DNA from: Spirosoma rigui
Lineage (GTDB): Bacteria; Bacteroidota; Bacteroidia; Cytophagales; Spirosomataceae
Direction: 5' to 3'
Assembly (NCBI RefSeq): GCF_002067135.1
Contig: NZ_CP020105.1
Coordinates: 248,001-312,000, forward strand
Length of the DNA: 64,000 nt
Shown here: positions 37,122 through 46,553 of the stretch, in pieces
How positions within the stretch are numbered: the stretch's first letter is position 1
How the letters are laid out: each line of letters opens with the position of its first letter
The notes under the pieces: generated by a model
The model's database searches: none
Seen by the model: only the letters and a program-made list of their open reading frames with translations
Told to the model about the DNA's origin: nothing
Made by a program: the position numbers and the translations under genes

Positions 37122-38612
37122 ATGCAACCACTCGTTGATAACGCCCGCCGTATCCCCGACTCCATTGCCATTATCGCCGACGATCAATCGTACACGTACC
37201 AGCAGCTCCTGGACTCGTCCGGCGCTTTTGCCGCCCGGCTGCTCGACAACGCCCCTGACCTCAACGAAACCCGGGTAGCCTTCATGGTCGCGCCGGGGTT
37301 CAACTACGTCCGGGTGCAGTGGGGCATCTGGCGGGCTGGTGGCGTGGCGGTACCCCTGGCCCTCTCCTATCCGCTGCCTTCCCTGCGGTACGTAATCGAA
37401 GATACAGGTGCCCGGATCATTGTCGCCGATCAAACCTATGCTTCGTTACTGGCTCCCCTGGCCGCCTAGAACGGTTGCCGATTGCTGGTGCCGGACGACA
37501 GCGACGGGCTATCTGCGGCTCCTGTCCTGCCCGAACTGGCCGGTAACCGCCGGGCCATGATCCTCTACACGAGCGGTACGACCAACCTGCCCAAAGGTGT
37601 CGTGACAACCCACGACAATCTCAACGCTCAGATAGCGACGCTGGTGAACGTCTGGCAGTGGTCGGCCAACGATCATATTCTCTGCGTTTTGCCCCTTCAT
37701 CACGTGCATGGCATCATCAACGTAGTGTGCTGCGCCCTCTGGGCCGGGGCTACCGTTGAATTCAGCCCTGCGTTCTCGCCGGAAGCCATTTTCGATGCAT
37801 TCCTGCGCGGCCAGGTCAACGTATTCATGGCCGTACCAACGATCTATTTCAAGCTCATTGCCTACTGGGAAAGCCTGCCCGCCGAACGCCGGCAGCAACT
37901 GACGGAAACCCTGTCGCGGTTCCGGCTCATGGTGTCAGGATCGGCGGCTCTGCCCGTCTCCGTCATGGAAAAATGGAAAACCGTGAGCGGCCATACCCTC
38001 CTCGAACGCTACGGGATGACCGAGATAGGGATGGGCATCAGCAACCCCTACGACGGCGAACGACGGGTGGGCTATATCGGGCGGCCCCTGCCGGGTGTGC
38101 GGGTGCGGCTGGTCGACGAAGCCAACCAGGTCGTGGCCGATGGCCAGCCGGGGGAGATTCAGATACAGGGTGCTACCGTTTTTCTGGAATACTGGCAGCG
38201 GCCCGAGGCTACCCGGCAAGCCTTTACTGACGACGGCTGGTTCCGGACGGGCGACATCGCCGTTGTGGAAGACGGGTATTATCGCATGCTGGGCCGCGAC
38301 TCGATCGACATCATCAAATCGGGCGGTTATAAAATCTCGGCTCTCGAAATCGAAGAGATTCTGCGCACCCATCCCGCTATCAGCGACTGCAGCGTGGTAG
38401 GCATTCCCAATGAAGAATGGGGGGAGCTGGTGGCGGCCGTGCTGATCCTGACCGACAGCACCGTATCGCCGGAAAGCATTGGCAGCTGGCTCCGCGAGCG
38501 GATGCCCGCTTACAAAGTACCCCGCACCTACCGGATAGTCGACGAACTACCCCGCAATGCCATGGGGAAAGTCACCAAAAACGACCTGAAACCTTTATTC
38601 GTAACCCCTTAA
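37122..38612 (+). pseudogene. matB: Malonyl-CoA-synthetase-like (MatB/ACSF3 type) gene interrupted by an in-frame TAG
   Basis: A 497-codon gene is split by TAG at 37467-37469; the same frame continues without other damage. AMP-forming ligase motifs are all present: P-loop LYTSGTTNLPKG (about residues 148-159), YGMTE (near 296), TGD and GRDSIDIIKSGGYKIS (near 391), and the C-terminal catalytic lysine in NAMGKVTKNDL. The segment RYGMTEIGMGISNPYDGERRVGYIGRP style matches malonyl-CoA synthetases, and the next two genes encode a malonate transporter, which supports the call. A CAG to TAG transition would explain the stop. The N-terminal fragment alone would be inactive. Confidence 0.85.
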
Positions 38613-38623
38613 CCTGTACAACT

Positions 38624-39019
38624 ATGGTCATTTATGGTGTCGCACGGCTGGCCTTCTGCTACCTCGTGGGTCAGCTGGCGGGCGAACTGCTCGGTCGCCT
38701 GATTGGTGTCGAAGCCAACGTAGGTGGCGTTGGCTTTGCCATGTTGCTGCTCATTCTACTTAATGACTGGTTCGCCCGAAAGAAGCGTACCAACACCCTG
38801 ACCAACAGCGGCATTGAATTCTGGAGCCAGATGTATATTCCGATCGTCATCGCCATGTCGGCAACGCAAAACGTGAAAGTGGCGGTTTCCAGCGGTTTCA
38901 TTGCCATCCTGGCGGGCATCGTCCCGGTCCTGCTTTGCCTGTCTACCATCCCGCTACTCACCCGGTACGCCAAATCCAAATCCGTCGACACCTATGGAAA
39001 CTATAACCCAGTTCCTTGA
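38624..39019 (+). CDS. madL: Malonate transporter subunit MadL
   Basis: The 131-residue membrane protein has four hydrophobic helices. It starts MVIYGVARLAFCYLVGQLAGELLG and contains GVEANVGGVGFAMLLLI and SGIEFWSQMYIPIVIAMSATQNV, features of MadL. It lies 11 bases after the synthetase and overlaps madM by 26 bases. With MadM it imports malonate, probably driven by an ion gradient. This is the one gene of the module that is undamaged. Confidence 0.92.
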   Translation: MVIYGVARLAFCYLVGQLAGELLGRLIGVEANVGGVGFAMLLLILLNDWFARKKRTNTLTNSGIEFWSQMYIPIVIAMSATQNVKVAVSSGFIAILAGIVPVLLCLSTIPLLTRYAKSKSVDTYGNYNPVP

Positions 39020-39754
39020 AAAAAATGGACTGGTCGTCGCATTTCTGGTGGTGGGGTTGATGACCTACACAGCGACCGTTCTTTCCAACCGGCTTACCAA
39101 CAGGAAAATCCCGGCGTCGGCCATTGCCATCTTCATGGGGCTCGCGCTGGCCTACGCGGGTGGTATCTACTCCGGGGGGCAAAAAGGCGTGGCCGACCTG
39201 AAACTGTTTTCCGGCTTCAGCCTGATGGGCGGAGCCATGTTCCGTGACTTTGCCATCGTCTCGACGGGCATGGGCGCCAGCTTCATGGTTATGAAACGAA
39301 CCGGCTGGATCGGTGCCCTCTCGCTCTTCATTGGCATCGTTCTTTCGTTCGTGGGGGGGTGGGCGTGGCGCTGCTCTGGGGTTACACCGACGCCGTCAGC
39401 CTGACAACCATCGGGGCCGGGGCCTGCACCTATATTGTCGGGCCGGTCACGGGAGCAGCCATTGGCGCCAGTTCAGAGGTGATGGCCCTGAGCATAGCCG
39501 CCGGGTTGGTGAAAGCCATTTTCGTAACGGTGAGTACGCCCTTTCTGGCCCGCTTCATTGGCCTCGACAACCCCAACACGGCCATGATCTTCGGCGGACT
39601 GGCCGGAACGACGAGTGGCGTATCGGCCGGACTGGCCGCCACCGATCCCAGGCTGGTGCCCTATGGTGCGTTGACCGCTACGTTTTATACAGGGCTGGGC
39701 TGTCTGGTATGTCCGTCGGTGCTGTACCTGTTGATGCGGACGATATTCCGGTAG
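38994..39754 (+). pseudogene. madM: Malonate transporter subunit MadM with a frameshift at a G7 tract
   Basis: The first frame (ATG 38994) encodes METITQFLEKNGLVVAFLVVG through IGIVLSFVGG; the second continues VALLWGYTDAVSLTTIGAG to TIFR. They meet at seven G (39353-39359); an eighth G rejoins them into a protein of about 253 residues with the glycine-rich MadM helices (FGGLAGTTSGVSAGLAATDP). As it stands, the product would end shortly after the third or fourth helix. The position and type of lesion match the MetE-like gene. Confidence 0.88.
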
Positions 39755-39773
39755 CCCGCGCCCGGTGGGATCA

Positions 39774-40928
39774 CTACCCGTTTCCGTCCCGCCGGTTGGC
39801 TACTTCCAGGGTAAGCGATACGGTATACTGCGTTGCTTCATCGGCAATGTGAAGGCGGTGCCCGGGGTATAGCACGGCTAATCGTTTACGGGCGTTGGCC
39901 AAACCCAGACCGCCCGTTGTTGGATCGGGCGCAGCGGGCTTGCTGTTACTCACCGACAGGTGGAGGTCAGATCCCTGAAGGCGCACCTGCAGGTTCACCC
40001 ACGATTTGCGGGCGGTGCGGTGTACGCCATGCTTAAAGGCGTTTTCTACGAACGGGATCAACATGAACGGTACGATCTGTACCGCTTCGGGAATCCGTTC
40101 AGGCAGGTCTACCTGCAAATCGACCCGCTTGCCCGTCCGGTTTTTTTCCAGTGCTACGTAGTCCCGAATAAACTGAAGCTCTTTCTGAAGGGGAACCCGA
40201 GGCTCCGTAGTCTCATACAGCGTATACTGCATCAGCCCACTGAGCTGGTGTACCAGCTGGGCCGCACGCGGGCAGTTTTCTTCGGTCAGTGCGTATACAC
40301 TGTTGAGCACGTTGAACAGAAAGTGCGGATTGATCTGGCTCTTGAGGTAGTTCAGTTCCAGCTGCACGTTCTGCTCCTTCAGCCGGGCGTTGTTGACCTG
40401 CGAAGCCATGTTGTCATAAAAGGCTTTGGCCGCCAGCATCAGCGAGGGGTACGTGAATGAGAGCAGAAAATTCCACCCGAACAAGCCCGGATGCGCGTAG
40501 AGGCCCAGGGGTCCCCGCTGGGCCATCAGCCGCCACAAGGATGGTACATTGGTCCAGGCTGCGTTGCCCATCCTGTCGTGACCCGAATCGGGAAAGCCAA
40601 CTGTCTGGTGCAGCCAGCTGAATAGAAAATAGATGCCAACATACACCAGCGTGTAGCTCAGCAGCGCACCCGTCAGCAGCGGCACGACCCGCCATCGGTA
40701 CAGATACCGGGGAAAGAGCCAGTAGCCCCAACCCAAATAAATGACCATCTGGATTGCCAGTTGACCGTACACGACTAACTGACCCACCGATCCGTACCGG
40801 TTGATCAGTCCGATCGAGAACCCGTCGCTAGTGACCAGGATATACAGCACCACCAGAGCTGCCAGACGAGCTACGAGCGGGCGGGGCACGGTGCGGACCA
40901 GCAAAGGGACAGACATTGATTCATTCAT
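39774..40928 (-). CDS. LytS/YehU-type sensor histidine kinase
   Basis: From ATG 40928 the protein is 384 residues. The N-terminal half has four membrane helices; a coiled segment then leads to the His_kinase motif NYLKSQINPHFLFNVLNSVYAL. The ATP-binding domain shows PFMLIPFVENAFKHGV and GGLGLANARKRL. It is typical of Bacteroidota kinases paired with LytTR regulators. The likely partner (43513-44291) lies beyond the divergent outer-membrane barrel gene and carries a frameshift. Confidence 0.93.
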   Translation of the reverse strand: MNESMSVPLLVRTVPRPLVARLAALVVLYILVTSDGFSIGLINRYGSVGQLVVYGQLAIQMVIYLGWGYWLFPRYLYRWRVVPLLTGALLSYTLVYVGIYFLFSWLHQTVGFPDSGHDRMGNAAWTNVPSLWRLMAQRGPLGLYAHPGLFGWNFLLSFTYPSLMLAAKAFYDNMASQVNNARLKEQNVQLELNYLKSQINPHFLFNVLNSVYALTEENCPRAAQLVHQLSGLMQYTLYETTEPRVPLQKELQFIRDYVALEKNRTGKRVDLQVDLPERIPEAVQIVPFMLIPFVENAFKHGVHRTARKSWVNLQVRLQGSDLHLSVSNSKPAAPDPTTGGLGLANARKRLAVLYPGHRLHIADEATQYTVSLTLEVANRRDGNG

Positions 40929-40995
40929 GGTACAAAAGTGAGTGCATTGCCGCTGCACGGGCAACTTTTTCGATGAACATGCCTTTTTTTTCGCC

Positions 40996-41016
40996 GAAAC
41001 ATGATCGTCACGTTTC
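40996..41016. promoter_or_regulatory. Dyad operator candidate between kinase and barrel genes
   Basis: A 21-bp dyad of the form GAAAC-N-TGA-N3-TCA-N-GTTTC lies between the divergent genes. A second inverted pair, TTCGATGAA at 40969-40977 and TTCATCGAA at 41014-41022, brackets it. The binding factor is unknown; the LytTR regulator is a candidate. Confidence 0.4.
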
Positions 41017-41109
41017 ATCGAATAGCTGGGCGGGTTCACCGAATTAACTGGGGCAGGCTGTAAGACAGGGCTAGGTTTGCCTCATCAATCAAGCAAACCA
41101 GCCCCGCTC

Positions 41110-43500
41110 ATGAAATCGCTTTTCACCTTCCTGTTTTTTCTACTGACGCTGGCCGCTACGGCACAATCGCACCTGACGGGCACCGTAGTCGATAACACCG
41201 GTCAACCCCTTTCCTATGCCACCGTAGCCCTGCTTCAGGCCCGCGACTCGTCGGTCGTCAGGGGTGCCCTGACCGACGAGTCCGGTCGGTTTGTCGTTAC
41301 CGTCGGCGCCCCGGGAACGTACCGCACCCGGATCACCTCGCTGGGCTTCAGCGATCTGTACACGTCCCCGGTGTCCCTCGAGGCCACCACGACAACACTC
41401 GACCTGGGTCGTTTGCCGCTGTCCATCGGCGCCCGGCAGCTGGGGGACGTTACGGTGAAAGCCCAGCCGTCACTCTTTACCCAACAGTCCGACCGCATCA
41501 TCATGAACGTGGAAGGCAGCGTTCTTACGCGGGGCAACAAGGTTGACGATCTGCTCCGGTATATGCCCCGCGTGCGGTATGACAACGGAACCGTGAGCGT
41601 GGGCAACAAGTCGAATGTGCTGATCCTGGTAGATGGCCGCCAGATGGGTCAGGCGAGTCTGGCAGGGTTTCTTCAAACGTTTTCGGCGGAAGATATTCTC
41701 CGGCTCGAAGTTATTACCAACCCCTCCGCCCGCTACGACGCAACGGTAGGAGCCGTTATCAACATCATCACCCGAAAAAGCCGGGAGCAGGGTATCAATG
41801 GCCGGGTATCGGCCAGCTATTCGCAGGGCCAGTACGGCCGGTCGTCAGCCAGCGGGTCGCTCAACTACCGGCAGGGCAAGTGGAATCTGTTCGGCAGCCT
41901 GAATACGACGTTGCCATCGACGGCCTACTCAACCCAGTTAATCAACCGCACCTTCCCCAACGCCAGCCAGCAGAACGACCTCACAACGAACAACACCTAC
42001 CGATCACTGGCAACCAGCCTGGGGATCGACTACGCGGTAACGCCACGCCATACTGTCGGCTTGCGCCTGAACGGCAAATGGGGCCGGGACGATAAATACA
42101 CGACTACGCTGACCCGGACCATAACAGGATCGGGAGCCGATTCAACGCTCCGCACCCTCAACGACGCCCGGGAAAGCGCCGGAACGTACGACCTGAACCT
42201 GAACTACAAGGGCCAATTCGGACCAGCCAGCGTCCCGGGTGGCCCCCGCGAACTGACCGTATACGTGACGGAGTCAATCCTGGATAAAGACGCTGCACAG
42301 CTGATTCGCTACCAGACCCTAACCGAAAGCCAGCCGGCCACCCAGCTTCGTATTCTCAACCCCAACCAGCAACGGAACCTGATTGGTCAGCTTGATTTCG
42401 GTACACCGATACTGGGCGGACGCTGGCATATGGATCTGGGAGCGAAATACGTATTCATCCGTAATAACAATACGCTCCGACAGCAGAACCGCATCGCCGG
42501 TCAGTACGTGACCGACCCGATCTTTAGCCAGTCCGGTACTTACCAGGAGAATACCTACGCGGCCTACACTACGTTCAGCCGGCAGTTCGGCCAGGGCTGG
42601 TCGCTGCAGGGGGGGCTGCGGGCGGAGCATACGCAGCAGAGCCTTGTCCAGTCGAACCTGGCGCGGACCTATACGGGGCTGTTTCCAAGCCTGGGAGTAA
42701 ACCGTAGTCTGGCGGGTGGTCGCTCGTGGGGTGTCACGCTGAGCCGTAAAGTGAGCCGCCCCGGCCTGAACAGCCTGGTACCCTACCGGTATCTGATCGA
42801 CCCCTACACCCTTATCCAGGGAAACCCAGCTATCCGGCCTACATTCGCTCACACCCTCGACGCCTTTTACGCCCTGGGCAGCCTGACGCTGTTTGCCAAC
42901 TACTCCTACAACCGCGACCCGATGACCAACGTGCTCATCGCAAACGAACAAACCGGGCAATACACCCAAATTGACGCCAACCTGCGCAGTAGCCACGATG
43001 TGTATACAGGGGCCACCTACGCCAAAAACATAAGCAGCCTCTGGCAGACCAACACCACGCTGATGGTCATGGGCAACCTGACCGACTCGCCCGTCAATGA
43101 ACTGGCCCGCTACCGGGCGTCGGGCCTGTGGCTGACGGTAAACTCGACCAATATCTTTTCGCTGCCCCACGGCTGGAACTACGAACTGACGCTGGTAGGC
43201 ATGTCGGCAGCCCGCTCGGGGCTGTTTACTCAGAAAGCAATCGCCGGGGTATCGATGAGCCTGACCAAATCACTGCTGACCCGGCGGGCCAACCTGCGTG
43301 TCGACGTAAGCGACGTGTTCCGGACGCTGTACAGCCGGTTAGCCGTCAACTACGGGTCTGTCGATTTCAGCATGCGCAGTTACAATGACAGCCAGCGCGT
43401 AAAAGTCTCCTTTAGCTACAATTTCGGCAAGAAAACGATCAAGGCCGCCCGCCAGACAAAGCTGGGTAATGAGGAGGAGAAAAGCCGGATGGGTCGGTAG
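41110..43500 (+). CDS. Outer-membrane beta-barrel protein with carboxypeptidase-regulatory domain
   Basis: From ATG 41110 the protein is 796 residues with a signal peptide (MKSLFTFLFFLLTLAATAQ). An N-terminal carboxypeptidase-regulatory domain (LTGTVVDNTGQPLSYATVALL) is followed by a plug-like region (SVLTRGNKVDDLLRYMPRV, then VLILVDGRQMGQASLAGFLQTF and SARYDATVGAVINIITRKS). The rest is a barrel of the outer-membrane beta-barrel family (OMP_b-brl_3 type). These proteins resemble TonB receptors without a clear TonB box. It is divergent from the LytS-type kinase and converges on the LytTR gene. Confidence 0.92.
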   Translation: MKSLFTFLFFLLTLAATAQSHLTGTVVDNTGQPLSYATVALLQARDSSVVRGALTDESGRFVVTVGAPGTYRTRITSLGFSDLYTSPVSLEATTTTLDLGRLPLSIGARQLGDVTVKAQPSLFTQQSDRIIMNVEGSVLTRGNKVDDLLRYMPRVRYDNGTVSVGNKSNVLILVDGRQMGQASLAGFLQTFSAEDILRLEVITNPSARYDATVGAVINIITRKSREQGINGRVSASYSQGQYGRSSASGSLNYRQGKWNLFGSLNTTLPSTAYSTQLINRTFPNASQQNDLTTNNTYRSLATSLGIDYAVTPRHTVGLRLNGKWGRDDKYTTTLTRTITGSGADSTLRTLNDARESAGTYDLNLNYKGQFGPASVPGGPRELTVYVTESILDKDAAQLIRYQTLTESQPATQLRILNPNQQRNLIGQLDFGTPILGGRWHMDLGAKYVFIRNNNTLRQQNRIAGQYVTDPIFSQSGTYQENTYAAYTTFSRQFGQGWSLQGGLRAEHTQQSLVQSNLARTYTGLFPSLGVNRSLAGGRSWGVTLSRKVSRPGLNSLVPYRYLIDPYTLIQGNPAIRPTFAHTLDAFYALGSLTLFANYSYNRDPMTNVLIANEQTGQYTQIDANLRSSHDVYTGATYAKNISSLWQTNTTLMVMGNLTDSPVNELARYRASGLWLTVNSTNIFSLPHGWNYELTLVGMSAARSGLFTQKAIAGVSMSLTKSLLTRRANLRVDVSDVFRTLYSRLAVNYGSVDFSMRSYNDSQRVKVSFSYNFGKKTIKAARQTKLGNEEEKSRMGR

Positions 43501-43512
43501 GCTGCCAGCCCA

Positions 43513-44291
43513 TCAGCTGATGAGTTCCCGCCGGATCCGTTCCTTAACCGCGTCGCGGTAGTTGGGTCCAATCACCAGATTATCGCCCGTCGACAGGCGA
43601 ACGGCGTTTCCTTCCAGAGTTTTTATGTGTCGCAGCTGAATGAGGTACGACCGGTTGATCCGCAGAAAGCGATCGGCGGGTAGTACCTCGCTCAGTTTGG
43701 TCATGGTCAAGTGAGTGACCACAAATCGGTCGGGCAGGAATACCTTGATGTAGTCGCCCAGAGCTTCGGCAAAGACGAGGTCATCCAGCTGAATCTGTTC
43801 GAGTTTCTTATCGGTTTTCAGGTAAATGAACTCCGCCGAACGAACGGGCTCCGTCCCGGCAGCAGGTTGTTTTTCGACCGCAGGCCGGGGGCATCCACGC
43901 TGACTACGGGTGCCGGATTCGTTGACTGAAACCGCTCTTTAACGCGCCCGATGGCTTTCAGAAACCGGTCGAACGCAATGGGTTTGAGCAGGTAGTCGAC
44001 TACGCCCAGGTCGAAACCATCCAGCGCATGCTGAGCATTGGCGGTCGTCATCACCACCAGGGGGTGGGGCGTGGGATAGGCCTGCAAAAACTCCAGCCCC
44101 GTCATTTCGGGCATATTGATGTCCAGAAACAGAACATCCGGTTTCAGGGCCGGCACCTGGTCAAAGGCCGTAACGGCGTCATCGAACGTAGCAACCAGTT
44201 CCAGCGATGATACACGTCTGATGTATTTCTCGAGCAACTCCTGGGCCAGCGGTTCGTCATCAATAAGGACGCAACGAAGGGGACTGTTCAT
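43513..44291 (-). pseudogene. LytTR-family response regulator with a frameshift in the linker
   Basis: The start at 44291 opens MNSPLRCVLIDDEPLAQ. The receiver is intact: acidic pair IDDE, phospho-acceptor VLFLDINMP, MTTA and YLLKPI. The LytTR domain (DLVFAEALGDYIKV ... FLRINRSYLIQLRHIKTLEGN) is in another frame. The switch lies near 43850-43862, where one extra G in CCGGGACGG would join the parts into about 259 residues. The receiver-only product would end 23 residues after the break. The adjacent kinase and barrel are intact. Confidence 0.85.
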
Positions 44292-44361
44292 ACACGAACA
44301 AAAGTAAGGGTGCCCACACAAACCTCCTACGTCTGTGTAGAAAATGAACCCGTGCAGCGGG

Positions 44362-44580
44362 TCACTGACCCGACTGCTTTACCTTCCTGATCTCCGTAGC
44401 GCTCAGGGTTATGGTGAATTCCCGCCGTTCGCTGTTCCAGCAATGCACCCGCTCACCGTACTGACTGATCACGGGAACGGGCCAGTCAATGTCAGGGTTG
44501 GCTTCGACCAGCGCCTGAGCTGCCTGCTCCTCAATCATCACCACCCAATCGTTCTGCGTAAACTCGTGCGTTGTCTTCAT
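44362..44580 (-). CDS. Small protein of unknown function
   Basis: The 72-residue acidic/amphipathic protein starts MKTTHEFTQNDWVVMIEEQAAQA. No signal peptide or membrane helix is present. It is divergent from another small gene, with an AT-rich 112-base gap between them. Codon use looks like that of neighbouring genes, so it is probably real; no family was recognised. Confidence 0.55.
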   Translation of the reverse strand: MKTTHEFTQNDWVVMIEEQAAQALVEANPDIDWPVPVISQYGERVHCWNSERREFTITLSATEIRKVKQSGQ

Positions 44581-44692
44581 CGGTCGATCTGCGTAAGTCC
44601 TATAATATTATTTTGCTATACCTAATACATCTATACGAGTCAGGTGTTATTTTTGGGTCGTCAATACCAATCAGTACACAACAGATACGAGC

Positions 44693-44890
44693 ATGGCTAA
44701 CCGAAAAAAACAAGTAATCCGGGTCGTCTTCGACGTACTCGACGAGATGAACCACAACCTCCGGCACAATGAAGATGTGTCGGTTTCAGCGACTGATCCG
44801 GACGAAGCCATCGACTGGGTATTTGCCGAAATGCAGCGCCATTTCAACCAGCCGGGCATTCGGTTGTCCCGCGTTCGCATATGCGCCTGA
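44693..44890 (+). CDS. Small protein of unknown function
   Basis: The 65-residue protein starts MANRKKQVIRVVFDVLDEMN. A charged helix is followed by DEAIDWVFAEMQRHF. A TATTTTTG promoter-like box at 44648-44655 lies 37 bases before the ATG. It ends 4 bases before the stop of the convergent esterase gene. Function unknown. Confidence 0.55.
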   Translation: MANRKKQVIRVVFDVLDEMNHNLRHNEDVSVSATDPDEAIDWVFAEMQRHFNQPGIRLSRVRICA

Positions 44891-44893
44891 TCG

Positions 44894-46438
44894 CTACCTG
44901 GCCACCCGCTCGTAGCGGAGCCGTTTGCTGGCCCACGGAATGACGTATTGAAAATTGGGCGCGTCGGTATGACCGCCCGTATGCTGCCGCCAGGCGAGTT
45001 CGCCGGTCAGCAAACCCGTCTGCACCTCCGGCATTCGTTCAGTATTGTAGTCGCTGCTCACCCCCAGCCCCCGGGCACCCAGTAACGTGAATACCGGACC
45101 AGCGGCTACCGTTGCCTTGTAACTACCGGTCTGATCGAGCCATTTGGCATCACCTTTTTCCGGGATGCCGTAACTCACAAAAGTGGGTCGTGGTGCACAC
45201 AGGGCGAGCAGTTCGTGCGAGTCGACGGGGAGGTCGCAGCCGCTCCTGCTTCCAAAAGACGATTCGGCCGTCGCGTATTTCAGGTAGTTGCCCGCCATCC
45301 AGTGGTATTCCCCACTGTTGGCTAGGCTCTCTACGGCTTCCCCGAATACCCGCCGTTGTAACGTAGTGCCCCCCTTTCCCGACGAGCCAATGAGTCCCAG
45401 CGCAAACCGCTGGTCGAAGGCCATGGCTACCAGGGCCGCTTTGCCGTAGCGGGAAACCCCTTCAACGCCTACCTGTCTGGCATTGACCTGCGGCTCGGTT
45501 TCCAGGTAGTCCAGCGCGCGGGAGGCTCCCCAGGCCCAGGCCCGTAAAGCGCCCCAGTCGCCGGGTTTTCGGGGCTGGCCTTTGTTCACGAGGCCAATGA
45601 TACCGCGTGTCAGCCCCGCCCCGTTGTCGGCCTGGATGCTGCTGGGCTCTATGGTGCAGTAGCCCCAGCCTGCGGCCAGCAGTTGTTCGGTGGGCGACGA
45701 GTCGCCGGTGGGTGGCGGAGCGAAAAAGTTGGGGCCGGGCAGCCGGGTTATGGGCGAGTATGCCGGGTAGCGGTCGAAAATGGCTTTCAGGGTCGGATCA
45801 CTTTTTATCATTAACTCCTTGAACGCGGCATTCAGCTTTTCCAGATCGGCAAGCGAGGGCTGGGCGGGGGCGGGCAGGGCCGGAAAGCCGAGCATCATCA
45901 TGACCGGAACGGGTCCTTTCACGTTCTGGGGTAGTACCAGCACCATGTTGATGTTGACCCTGATGAGTGGATAGGTGCTGTTGTCAACCCGACCCGTGAG
46001 CTGTTTGGCAATGACGGGAATACGGCCCACAAACTCGTTATCGGTCACGTTAACCGTCCAGTCCACCTTTGGCGTATGGGCGGGCACCTTACCGTACATC
46101 TCCCGTTCAAAATCGTCGATCAGTTCCGGACGGCGCTGCTTCCACCACTGATCGGGCGTCGTCACCTTTTTGCCGTTCCGGGTGGTGAGCACGTCGGGCA
46201 GTTGCGGACAGGGGTCGGCTTTTGCTTCATCGTAATTGGCATGGTTGGGGTCGGCTTCGTTGCCGCTTGGACCGGGCCGTAGTGCCCGGATACCCAGCTG
46301 TTGCATCATATCGGCGTGGTCCTGCGCGGTAGTCCACGTTGTAAGCGGGAGGTACTTACTGCTGTCGATGGCCGGTTGCTGGGCTACAGCCCCGTAAGAA
46401 AGGCCGATGAGCAGTCCGAAAGCCAGGTGTGTTCGCAT
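44894..46438 (-). CDS. Secreted CE15-like glucuronoyl esterase / acetylxylan-esterase-type hydrolase
   Basis: The 514-residue protein has a signal peptide (MRTHLAFGLLIGLSYGAVAQ). The nucleophile elbow VEGVSRYGKAA places serine near residue 329 in the G-x-S-R-x-G form typical of carbohydrate esterase family 15. The C-terminal GGHTDAPN puts the catalytic histidine near residue 490. Family members cut ester links between glucuronoxylan and lignin; the window also has a GH43 enzyme, which fits plant-polymer degradation. The exact substrate is not provable here. Confidence 0.85.
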   Translation of the reverse strand: MRTHLAFGLLIGLSYGAVAQQPAIDSSKYLPLTTWTTAQDHADMMQQLGIRALRPGPSGNEADPNHANYDEAKADPCPQLPDVLTTRNGKKVTTPDQWWKQRRPELIDDFEREMYGKVPAHTPKVDWTVNVTDNEFVGRIPVIAKQLTGRVDNSTYPLIRVNINMVLVLPQNVKGPVPVMMMLGFPALPAPAQPSLADLEKLNAAFKELMIKSDPTLKAIFDRYPAYSPITRLPGPNFFAPPPTGDSSPTEQLLAAGWGYCTIEPSSIQADNGAGLTRGIIGLVNKGQPRKPGDWGALRAWAWGASRALDYLETEPQVNARQVGVEGVSRYGKAALVAMAFDQRFALGLIGSSGKGGTTLQRRVFGEAVESLANSGEYHWMAGNYLKYATAESSFGSRSGCDLPVDSHELLALCAPRPTFVSYGIPEKGDAKWLDQTGSYKATVAAGPVFTLLGARGLGVSSDYNTERMPEVQTGLLTGELAWRQHTGGHTDAPNFQYVIPWASKRLRYERVAR

Positions 46439-46553
46439 AGGACGATGAATTTTCCGTTGTTCAGGAGTCTACAGACGAAAGAACGTATGCCTGTCTTTTT
46501 ACCGAAGTGCCTGCGGGTCGCCGGCGGTAATCATAATTACGTAGTTTTAAGCG

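Noticed and set aside
43501..43524. Palindrome CATCAGCTGATG near the convergent stops
   Set aside because: Only 12 bases and overlaps the stop of the LytTR gene; too short to call a terminator.
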